A stretch of DNA of 10,988 nucleotides. It comes from an uncultured Lachnospiraceae bacterium (lineage in GTDB: Bacteria > Bacillota > Clostridia > Lachnospirales > Lachnospiraceae). A program made the position numbers and the translations under genes. Shown one piece after another: positions 1 to 6,759 of this stretch (positions are counted from its first letter, which is position 1; the number at the start of each line of letters is the position of its first letter). The DNA is taken from the NCBI GenBank assembly GCA_945836565.1, contig CAMALN010000036.1:1-10988 (forward strand), in the 5' to 3' direction. The notes under the pieces were generated by a model. That model was not told the origin of the DNA. It saw nothing but the letters and a program-made list of their open reading frames with translations, and searched no databases.

Positions 1-1433
1 GATACAGGATGTGTCATCATAGGCCATGCGGTAGACTCTTCAGCAATCATAATTACACCCTTGTGGAGCTCATGCATCTTTGAGTTTACTTCTTTTATGA
101 ACTCAATAGCTTCCAGGTTTTCATTTCCACCATATTGGTTTGGAAGCCACTCGCCATTTCCTCTGCCATAATCAAGGTAAAGCATCGATGCTACCGCATC
201 CATTCTTATACCGTCAACATGATACTTTTCTGCCCAATAAAGAGCATTTGAAACAAGAAAGTTTCTAACCTCATTTCGACCATAATTATAGATGTAAGTA
301 CCCCAATGAGGATGCTCTCCACGTCTTGAATCCTCGTGCTCATACAATGCTGTACCATCAAATCTTCCAAGGCCATGCTGATCCTTAGGAAAATGCGCCG
401 GAACCCAGTCAAGTATTACACCTATGCCCTTACTGTGAAGGTAATCTACAAAGTACATAAAATCTGCCGGTGTACCATATCTTGATGTAGGTGCATAGTA
501 TCCTGTTACCTGATATCCCCATGACGGGTCATAAGGATGCTCCATTATCGGCATAAGCTCTACATAATTATAATTCATCATAGTGAGATAATCAGCAAGT
601 AAAACAGCTATATCTCTATAGTTATAGAACTCACGACCATCCTCCGGTCTCTTCCATGCTCCCATATGCATCTCATATATTGCCATAGGCTTATCACTAC
701 CGGCCTCTTCTTCTCTTGCCTTAAGCCATTTGTCATCCTTCCACTTGTAGCTAAGGTCTACTATTCTTGAGGCATTGGCAGGACGCACCTCACTTGAGAA
801 AGCATAAGGGTCACTCTTCATAAAAACGTCACCCTTTTTAGAGCATATCTCATACTTATATATCTCTCCACAATATTTTCCCGGTATAAAAAGCTCAAAT
901 ATTCCTGAGTAATCAAGCTTTCTCATAGGATGTCTTCTTCCATCCCAGTTATTAAAATTACCAACAACCGATACTCTCTCAGCGTTTGGTGCCCATACTG
1001 CAAACAGTACACCCTCGACATCATCGACAGTCATAATATGAGCTCCAAGCTTTTCATATATACTATAATGCTTTCCCTCATTGAACAAACTGACATCTAT
1101 AGGATCAATTACAGGCTCAAAAACATATGGGTCAACATAAGTAAGCTCTTCTCCACTTTCAAATTTGACATTAAGCTTATAGTCAAATCTTTTTTTATCC
1201 TTAACAACAACCGAGAAAAAACCCGGTACCCTGTCAGATACCAGAGTATATTTCTTCTTTGTCGCAGCATCGATAGCAGTAACCACCTTTGCGTCCGGCA
1301 AATATACATTTATATACACATCATCTATGCATTCATGCATTCCAAGGATATGATGGGGATTATTATGTTTTCCCTGGACTAAGGCATCTACCTCCATCCA
1401 ATTTATAGCGAAAACTTCTTTTCTTTTGGACAT
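1..1433 (-). CDS. glgB: 1,4-alpha-glucan branching enzyme (GlgB), 3' end cut by window edge
   Basis: Cytoplasmic GH13 enzyme that makes alpha-1,6 branches in glycogen by cutting an alpha-1,4 chain and transferring the piece. The frame is open from the ATG at 1433 to the left edge, giving 477 residues; roughly the last quarter (rest of the barrel and C-terminal beta domain) lies outside. An N1-type start with HHILGMHE near residue 30 is followed by a CBM48-like domain with GNFNNWDGR near 158-166. The GH13 barrel shows DWVPAHFPKD from D342, the nucleophile D412 in DGIRMDAVASM, and the acid/base E465 in AEEST. These match E. coli D335, D405 and E458 with a constant offset of 7. The Shine-Dalgarno AGGAGGA (1437-1443) overlaps the stop codon of the upstream DUF1015 gene, with 8 bases between the genes, so translation is probably coupled. 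The identification is firm; the placement beside serine genes is unusual. Confidence 0.95.
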   Translation of the reverse strand, partial: MSKRKEVFAINWMEVDALVQGKHNNPHHILGMHECIDDVYINVYLPDAKVVTAIDAATKKKYTLVSDRVPGFFSVVVKDKKRFDYKLNVKFESGEELTYVDPYVFEPVIDPIDVSLFNEGKHYSIYEKLGAHIMTVDDVEGVLFAVWAPNAERVSVVGNFNNWDGRRHPMRKLDYSGIFELFIPGKYCGEIYKYEICSKKGDVFMKSDPYAFSSEVRPANASRIVDLSYKWKDDKWLKAREEEAGSDKPMAIYEMHMGAWKRPEDGREFYNYRDIAVLLADYLTMMNYNYVELMPIMEHPYDPSWGYQVTGYYAPTSRYGTPADFMYFVDYLHSKGIGVILDWVPAHFPKDQHGLGRFDGTALYEHEDSRRGEHPHWGTYIYNYGRNEVRNFLVSNALYWAEKYHVDGIRMDAVASMLYLDYGRGNGEWLPNQYGGNENLEAIEFIKEVNSKMHELHKGVIMIAEESTAWPMMTHPV

Positions 1434-1436
1434 ATA

Positions 1437-1443
1437 TCCTCCT
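1437..1443 (-). promoter_or_regulatory. glgB ribosome binding site overlapping the DUF1015 stop
   Basis: The minus-strand AGGAGGA starts within the TAG stop codon of the DUF1015 gene (1442-1444) and sits 3 bases from the glgB ATG if measured to its end, or about 5 from the core. The overlap indicates translational coupling of the two genes. Confidence 0.6.
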
Positions 1444-2674
1444 ATAATTCATGTATGAATATTCCGCTTCTCAGCTTTGGTTCAAACCAGGTTGACTTTG
1501 GAGGCATAAGCAATCCTGCATCGGCAACCTTAAACAATTCTGTTATCGATGTCGGATACATAGAAAACGCTATCTGCATATCCTCAGCAACTCTTCTTTC
1601 CAGCTCCGCAAGGCCTCTTATTCCACCTACAAAATCTATCCTCTTATCTGTCCTTGGGTCATCTATACCCAAAAGCGGTTTGAGGATATTATTCTGGAGT
1701 ATAGATACATCGAGTCCTTCCACTGCGTCATCACACATAATATCATCGTGAGCTTTAAGCCTATACCAGCTTCCATCTACATACATTCCAAAGCAGCCCT
1801 TGCTCTCTGGTTCATACGCCTGTTCACAACGTTCTACATAAAATTTTTCTTCTATTCTAGCGATAAGCTCATCCTTAGCATACCCATTAAAATCGCGTAC
1901 TACTCTGTTATATGGCAAAATCTTAAGCTGGTTGTCCGGAAATAACACAGACAGAAAGTAATTAAATTCCTCTTCACCTGTATATCCCGGATTGGCCTCA
2001 CGTCTCTTTAATCCTACCTTAACAGCCGAGGCAGCCCTATGATGTCCATCTGCTATATATATATCTTCCATAGCTGCAAATGCCTCAGACAGAAGCTCAA
2101 TATCCTCATCATCAGATATCATCCATCCGTTATGACCTATGCCATCCTCTGATACAAACGAAAACTCAGGCTCCTGCTTCTTAATCTTATCAACAAGTGC
2201 ATCTATATTCTCTTTTGCCCTATATGCCAGAAAGATTGGTCCTGTCTGTGCATTACAGGTATCAACATGCGTTATTCTGTCAAGCTCTTTATCAGCTCTT
2301 GTATTTTCGTGCTTTTTTATTACTCCATTTACATAATCATCGATAGCTGCAAGTGCAACGATACCATTCTGACTTCTTCCATCCATAATAAGCTCATATA
2401 CATAGTAACACTTACCGGCATCCTGTACATACTCTCCTGCCTTTATCATCTCATCAAGCAGACTCTTTGCCTTTTCATACACACACGGTGCATAGGTATC
2501 CACACTGTCAGGAAATGCAGTCTCGGCTCTGTCAATTCTCAAAAACGACAGAGGATTTGCCTCTACTACCTTCTTTGCTTCAGCACGATTATATACATCA
2601 TATGGCAATGCCGCCACCCTATCAACGATGTCTTTTCTTGGTCTATATGCTGCAAACGGTTTAACAATCGCCAT
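1442..2674 (-). CDS. DUF1015 family protein, possible role in serine/phosphoserine metabolism
   Basis: Soluble 410-residue protein with the look of the DUF1015 family: PFAAYRP near the N-terminus, ALPYDV at 22-27, a KKHENT...DR stretch at 120-133, and ADGHHRAASA at 208-217. No signal peptide or membrane segment is seen, and the length is usual for the family. From memory, the DGHHR motif and a conserved HE pair resemble the ParB/sulfiredoxin-like fold of free serine kinases (archaeal SerK, staphylococcal SbnI), and DUF1015 genes are often next to serA and serC in Bacteroides and Clostridia. It lies three genes downstream of serC-serA-asd, where no serB is present. A role in phosphoserine or serine phosphate transfer is therefore inferred, not shown. 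The start at 2674 is backed by AGGAG at 2685-2689, which overlaps the stop of the P-loop gene. Family assignment is fairly sure; function is unknown. Confidence 0.88.
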   Translation of the reverse strand: MAIVKPFAAYRPRKDIVDRVAALPYDVYNRAEAKKVVEANPLSFLRIDRAETAFPDSVDTYAPCVYEKAKSLLDEMIKAGEYVQDAGKCYYVYELIMDGRSQNGIVALAAIDDYVNGVIKKHENTRADKELDRITHVDTCNAQTGPIFLAYRAKENIDALVDKIKKQEPEFSFVSEDGIGHNGWMISDDEDIELLSEAFAAMEDIYIADGHHRAASAVKVGLKRREANPGYTGEEEFNYFLSVLFPDNQLKILPYNRVVRDFNGYAKDELIARIEEKFYVERCEQAYEPESKGCFGMYVDGSWYRLKAHDDIMCDDAVEGLDVSILQNNILKPLLGIDDPRTDKRIDFVGGIRGLAELERRVAEDMQIAFSMYPTSITELFKVADAGLLMPPKSTWFEPKLRSGIFIHEL

Positions 2675-2687
2675 ATACTTTGTTCTC

Positions 2688-3260
2688 CTAACCTCTTATA
2701 AGCTTAACTGCCTCATCTAATGACTTCTTGTAATCCTCCTCTGAAGAATTGTTAAATACAAAAAGTTCATTTGAAGGAATATTATCAGGCTTATTGAAAT
2801 TCTGTGTTGCCACATATTCATCCCAGTTAGCAAGCTTCCATGCATCTCTGTCAGAAGCACGCTTAATCATTCTCTGATGAGCCACCTCAATGTCAGTATG
2901 AACCCATACCACAAAAAGCTCAGCATCCTTTTCCTTAAGCTTTGCTCTTAAGCCATCAAGATATTCGTTATCTCTAATCTCATCTGTAAATGGTGCATTT
3001 ACAAGAACTGCATCATTATATTCGAGTGCTTCAAATGCAATATCAAGTATCGCATAATACTCATAATCACGAATCTCTCTCTGGAAGAAATCAGATGATC
3101 TGTTATATTCTTCTCCTGCAACCTTAAATATCTGCTTTGACAGCACAATAAGTGTATCCTTATCAAGATACACACAATTATGCAATGCCTTTGCCAGCTT
3201 TTTTGAGATAAAAGTCTTACCGCAAGCTGGAGGCGATGTAACCAATATAAGCTTCTTCAT
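2688..3260 (-). CDS. Small P-loop NTPase / kinase-like protein (AAA_33 type)
   Basis: A 190-residue soluble protein with the layout of a small nucleoside/metabolite kinase. A P-loop SPPACGKT lies at 9-16; Ser replaces the usual first Gly of GxxxxGK[ST], while K15 and T16 are kept. YLDKD at 31-35 could bind the acceptor substrate or metal. VNAPF at 87-91 sits in a possible Walker B region. A lid-like Arg-rich stretch HQRMIKRASDRDAWKL runs from 128 to 143, followed by NWDEY at 145-149. The substrate cannot be named from sequence. The gene follows asd after 63 bases and precedes the DUF1015 gene by 13 bases. The start at 3260 has a clear AGGAGG at 3270-3275 with 9-base spacing. It could instead be an ATPase without kinase activity. 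Confidence 0.85.
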   Translation of the reverse strand: MKKLILVTSPPACGKTFISKKLAKALHNCVYLDKDTLIVLSKQIFKVAGEEYNRSSDFFQREIRDYEYYAILDIAFEALEYNDAVLVNAPFTDEIRDNEYLDGLRAKLKEKDAELFVVWVHTDIEVAHQRMIKRASDRDAWKLANWDEYVATQNFNKPDNIPSNELFVFNNSSEEDYKKSLDEAVKLIRG

Positions 3261-3291
3261 GTCCTACAACCTCCTACCGTTTAATTAAAAT

Positions 3292-3320
3292 ATATTATCA
3301 CAAATCGTAATTTCAGACAA
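3292..3320 (-). promoter_or_regulatory. Possible promoter between asd and the P-loop gene
   Basis: On the minus strand TTGTCT (3315-3320) lies 15 bases before GATAAT (3294-3299; 5 of 6 consensus matches, preceded by TGT as in an extended -10), or 17 bases before TAATAT (3292-3297). It lies in a 63-base AT-rich spacer without a terminator hairpin. If active it would separate the P-loop, DUF1015 and glgB genes from the serine/aspartate genes in part. Confidence 0.35.
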
Positions 3321-3323
3321 GTT

Positions 3324-4409
3324 CTACTTCTTTGTGATATATCCCTGTGCCTTAAGAAGTTCAGCGCACAATACGGCACCACCTGCTGCACCTCTGACTG
3401 TATTATGAGAAAGTCCTACAAACTTCCAGTCATATATACTATCCTCACGAATACGGCCTACACTTATACCCATTCCGTTCTCGAAATCAACATCAAGAGT
3501 AACCTGTGGTCTGTTATCCTCTTCCATATACTGTATAAACTGCTTTGGTGCACTAGGAAGCTCAAGCTCCTGCGGAACGCCCTTAAACTCTACAAGTTTC
3601 TGAATAAGTTGCTCCTTGGTAGGCTGCTTCTTGAATTTTACAAACACTGCTGCAGTATGACCGTTCAATACCGGAACTCTTATACACTGGCAGGTAATCT
3701 TTGGACTTGTGGCTGGTACGATAACACCATCCTTAATCTCTCCCCAGATTCTAAGTGGCTCCTTCTCAGACTTCTCTTCCTCACCACCGATAAATGGGAT
3801 AATATTCCCCTCCATCTCCGGCCAGTCCTTAAAGGTCTTTCCTGCTCCTGATATAGCCTGATAGGTTGTAGCAACAACCTCATATGGTTCAAACTCCTTC
3901 CAAGCCGTAAGCACCGGTGCGTAGCTTTGAATTGAACAATTTGGCTTTACTGCTACGAAGCCTCTTGTAGTTCCAAGTCTCTTCTTCTGGAAATCTATAA
4001 CCTTCATATGCTCCGGATTAATCTCAGGTACTACCATAGGAACATCAGGAGTCCATCTATGAGCACTGTTGTTAGATACAACCGGAGTCTCTGTCTTCGC
4101 ATAAGCCTCCTCAATCGCCTTTATCTCATCCTTTGACATATCAACAGCGGAGAATACAAAATCTACGGTTGCCGCAACCTTCTCAACCTCATTTACATTG
4201 TATACAACAAGCTTCTTCACGGCCTCAGGCATAGGAGTTGTCATCTTCCATCTGTCTCCTACAGCCTCTTCATAGGTCTTACCGGCACTTCTTGGGCTTG
4301 CTGCAATAGTTGTTACCTCAAACCACGGATGATTCTCCAATAATGCTATAAAACGTTGTCCTACCATACCGGTACCACCGAGGATACCTACCTTTAATTT
4401 CTCGCTCAT
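3324..4409 (-). CDS. asd: Aspartate-semialdehyde dehydrogenase (archaeal/fungal-type)
   Basis: Reduces L-aspartyl-4-phosphate to L-aspartate 4-semialdehyde with NADPH, the branch point toward threonine/isoleucine, methionine and lysine. The 361 residues start with an NADP-binding loop GGTGMVGQR (11-19). The catalytic cysteine is C158 in VKPNCSIQ and the acid/base histidine is H251 in NGHTAAV. SNNSAHR at 112-118 and GGEEEKSEKE at 208-217 are typical of the archaeal/fungal-like class rather than the E. coli-like class. Length is normal and no expected residue is missing. The start at 4409 is preceded by AAGGTGAG at 4420-4427, a weaker Shine-Dalgarno than those of its neighbours. The gene lies 27 bases downstream of serA, so the two are probably co-transcribed. 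Its product feeds isoleucine synthesis via threonine, which fits the ilv genes upstream. Confidence 0.96.
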   Translation of the reverse strand: MSEKLKVGILGGTGMVGQRFIALLENHPWFEVTTIAASPRSAGKTYEEAVGDRWKMTTPMPEAVKKLVVYNVNEVEKVAATVDFVFSAVDMSKDEIKAIEEAYAKTETPVVSNNSAHRWTPDVPMVVPEINPEHMKVIDFQKKRLGTTRGFVAVKPNCSIQSYAPVLTAWKEFEPYEVVATTYQAISGAGKTFKDWPEMEGNIIPFIGGEEEKSEKEPLRIWGEIKDGVIVPATSPKITCQCIRVPVLNGHTAAVFVKFKKQPTKEQLIQKLVEFKGVPQELELPSAPKQFIQYMEEDNRPQVTLDVDFENGMGISVGRIREDSIYDWKFVGLSHNTVRGAAGGAVLCAELLKAQGYITKK

Positions 4410-4436
4410 ATTTTTAGTCTCACCTTCCTGATAAAA

Positions 4437-5600
4437 TTACTTAACTATTCTTGCCTTAACAACACCATCAATTGTATTAATCATATCAATTGTAGTCTGG
4501 TCAGCCTTCTCAGAGATATCAAAGATTGAATATGCCCAATCACCCTTTGACTTACTAACCATATCAGATACATTAATTCCCTTTGAAGAAAATGCACCTG
4601 TAAACTGTGTAATCATATTAGGTATGTTCTTATGACATACAGCCACTCTTGAAGCAGCATTACATACACCTGCATCTATTGCCGGATAATTAACTGAGTT
4701 CTTAATATTTCCATTCTCAACAAAGTCCATAATTTCCTGAACAGCCATAATAGCACAGTTATCCTCTGACTCAGCCGTAGATGCACCAAGATGCGGAAGT
4801 GTTATAACATTATCGACACCTGCAATCTTTGCATTTGGGAAGTCAGTAACATATTTGCTAACCTTTCCTGATGCAAGAGCCTCTATCATATCATCATCAT
4901 TTACCAAAATATCTCTTGCAAAGTTTAATATCTTAACGCCATCCTTCATTACAGCAAATGCATCCTTGTTAATCATTCCCTTTGTGGAATCAAGAGCCGG
5001 TACGTGGACTGTGATATAATCACAATCTCTATAGATGTCCTCTACATTTGTAACATGCTTTACATGGCTCGAAAGCTTCCATGCTGCATCAACGGAAACA
5101 TATGGATCATATCCGTATACCTCCATACCAAGTCTGAAGCCTATGTTTGCAACCATTGCACCGATTGCTCCAAGACCGATTACACCGAGCTTCTTACCCT
5201 TTATCTCACATCCTGCATACTTGCTCTTCTGCTTCTCAACTGCCTTTGCAATATTCTCATCAGAAGCATTTTCCTTAACCCAGCTATATCCACCCATAAG
5301 GTCTCTTGATGCAAGAAGAAGTCCTGCTATAACTAACTCCTTAACACCATTTGCATTCGCACCCGGTGTATTGAACACTACGATGCCCTTCTCTGCGCAC
5401 TTATCAAGCGGAATATTGTTAACTCCTGCTCCTGCACGACCAACTGCAAGAAGCTTATCCGAAAGCTCAAGCTCATGCATGGCAGCACTACGTACAAGTA
5501 CTGCATCTGCCTGTGCAAAATCATCTGTTACCTCATAGCTATCACTGAACAAATCCATACCACATGCTGCGATTGGATTAAGACAATTTATCTTATACAT
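4437..5600 (-). CDS. serA: D-3-phosphoglycerate dehydrogenase, short form with ACT domain
   Basis: First enzyme of the phosphorylated serine pathway, oxidising 3-phosphoglycerate to 3-phosphohydroxypyruvate with NAD. The 387 residues contain the substrate-domain signature VGRAGAGVNNIPLDKC (53-68), the Rossmann loop GLGAIG (142-147), DYITVHVPALD (194-204), the catalytic arginine R229 in NFARD, and the catalytic histidine H270 in LPHLGAST. From about 316 to 387 there is an ACT-like domain, a likely site of serine or other amino-acid feedback. The usual DVFxxEP segment holding the catalytic glutamate is replaced by VTDFPNAKIAG (251-261), where alanine falls at the Glu position. Similar segments occur, from memory, in the Bacteroides/Clostridia SerA subtype. 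AGGAG at 5607-5611 supports the start at 5600. It lies 50 bases downstream of serC. Confidence 0.95.
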   Translation of the reverse strand: MYKINCLNPIAACGMDLFSDSYEVTDDFAQADAVLVRSAAMHELELSDKLLAVGRAGAGVNNIPLDKCAEKGIVVFNTPGANANGVKELVIAGLLLASRDLMGGYSWVKENASDENIAKAVEKQKSKYAGCEIKGKKLGVIGLGAIGAMVANIGFRLGMEVYGYDPYVSVDAAWKLSSHVKHVTNVEDIYRDCDYITVHVPALDSTKGMINKDAFAVMKDGVKILNFARDILVNDDDMIEALASGKVSKYVTDFPNAKIAGVDNVITLPHLGASTAESEDNCAIMAVQEIMDFVENGNIKNSVNYPAIDAGVCNAASRVAVCHKNIPNMITQFTGAFSSKGINVSDMVSKSKGDWAYSIFDISEKADQTTIDMINTIDGVVKARIVK

Positions 5601-5650
5601 TTCTTACTCCTAACTCTATATCCAAAATTTTATTAAAAATAATAACTTTA

Positions 5651-6733
5651 TTATGAATTAGCCTCTTCAAATTCCTTCATAAATGCGACAAGCTTCTCAA
5701 CACCCTCAATTGGCATTGCATTATAGATAGAAGCACGCATACCACCAACACTTCTGTGTCCCTTAAGATTAACAAAGCCTGCTGCTGTTGCTTCCTTAAC
5801 AAACTTTGCATCAAGCTCGTCATTACCCGTTACAAAAGGTACATTCATAAGTGAGCGGTCTTCCTTAACAACTGTTCCCTTGAACATCTTTGAGGAATCA
5901 AGGAAATCATAGAGGATTGCAGCCTTCTTCTCGTTGTGAGCCTTCATAGCCTCTAAGCCACCCATTTCCTTAACCCACTTAAATACAAGCCCGCAGATAT
6001 ATATACCATAGCATGGAGGTGTATTGTAGAGGGAATCATTGTCAGCCTGAGTCTTCCACTTAAGCATAGTAGGTACATATTCCGGAAGGTCATCTCTGAT
6101 TAAATCTTCTCTTATGATAGCAATTACTACACCGGCAGGTCCGACATTCTTCTGAACACCAAAGTAAATCATACCGTAATCTGATACATTTACCGGCTGC
6201 GAAAGAATATCTGAAGACATATCTGCTACAAGAATCTTACCCTTTGTATTCGGAAGCTTCTTGAAGGTTGTTCCATAGATTGTATTGTTATGGCAGATAT
6301 AAACATAGTCTGCATCCTCTGAAATAGGAAGATCTGAACAGTCCGGAATATATGAGAAGGTCTTATCAGCTGATGAAGCAACAATATTTACCTTGCCATA
6401 CTTCTTTGCCTCCTCTGCTGCCTTCTTTGCCCACTGTCCTGTTACTATATAATCAGCAACACCATTTTTCATAAGGTTCATAGGTACTGCAGCAAACTGC
6501 TGTGATGCACCACCCTGAAGGAAAAGCACCTTGTAATTATCAGGAATCTGTAACAAATCTCTTAAGTCCTGCTCTGCTTCTTTAATGATGTTATCATAAG
6601 CCTTAGAACGATGGCTCATCTCCATAACACTCATACCTGTTCCCTTGTAATCAAGCATCTCCTCTGCTGCCTGCTTAAGTACAGCCTCCGGAAGTACTGA
6701 TGGTCCTGCTGAAAAATTAAATACTCTTGACAT
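5651..6733 (-). CDS. serC: Phosphoserine aminotransferase
   Basis: PLP enzyme of fold type I that converts 3-phosphohydroxypyruvate and glutamate to O-phosphoserine and 2-oxoglutarate, the second step of serine synthesis; the family can also act in pyridoxal phosphate synthesis. The protein is 360 residues, the usual length, and begins with the typical NFSAGPSVLP (6-15). GGASQQF (74-80) belongs to the cofactor phosphate site, W101 would stack on the cofactor ring, D171 in VADMSSD contacts the pyridine nitrogen, and K195 in FGVQKNVGPAG is the Schiff-base lysine. HRSKAY (41-46) is also conserved. The start at 6733 has a full AGGAGGA at 6741-6747. The gene follows ilvB after 26 bases and precedes serA, the normal partner. 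Confidence 0.97.
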   Translation of the reverse strand: MSRVFNFSAGPSVLPEAVLKQAAEEMLDYKGTGMSVMEMSHRSKAYDNIIKEAEQDLRDLLQIPDNYKVLFLQGGASQQFAAVPMNLMKNGVADYIVTGQWAKKAAEEAKKYGKVNIVASSADKTFSYIPDCSDLPISEDADYVYICHNNTIYGTTFKKLPNTKGKILVADMSSDILSQPVNVSDYGMIYFGVQKNVGPAGVVIAIIREDLIRDDLPEYVPTMLKWKTQADNDSLYNTPPCYGIYICGLVFKWVKEMGGLEAMKAHNEKKAAILYDFLDSSKMFKGTVVKEDRSLMNVPFVTGNDELDAKFVKEATAAGFVNLKGHRSVGGMRASIYNAMPIEGVEKLVAFMKEFEEANS

Positions 6734-6740
6734 TTATAAA

Positions 6741-6747
6741 TCCTCCT
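6741..6747 (-). promoter_or_regulatory. serC ribosome binding site, with a second SD-like site upstream
   Basis: AGGAGGA at 7-base spacing from the serC ATG is the main site. A second AAGGAG lies further upstream, overlapping the end of ilvB (about 6755-6760). The two could aid re-initiation by ribosomes finishing ilvB. Confidence 0.6.
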
Positions 6748-6759
6748 AATATATTCTCC

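Noticed and set aside
930..1382. Plus-strand open frame of 150 codons opposite glgB
   Set aside because: It lies wholly antisense to a clearly conserved GlgB N-terminal and CBM48 region, has no good ribosome binding site, and its translation looks random.
5035..5538. Plus-strand open frame of 167 codons opposite serA
   Set aside because: It is an antisense shadow of serA; no recognisable domain and no ribosome binding site.
5630..5645. Hairpin TTATTA/TAATAA with a four-base loop between serC and serA as a terminator
   Set aside because: The stem is only A-T pairs and the serA ribosome binding site follows closely; it is most likely chance in AT-rich sequence.
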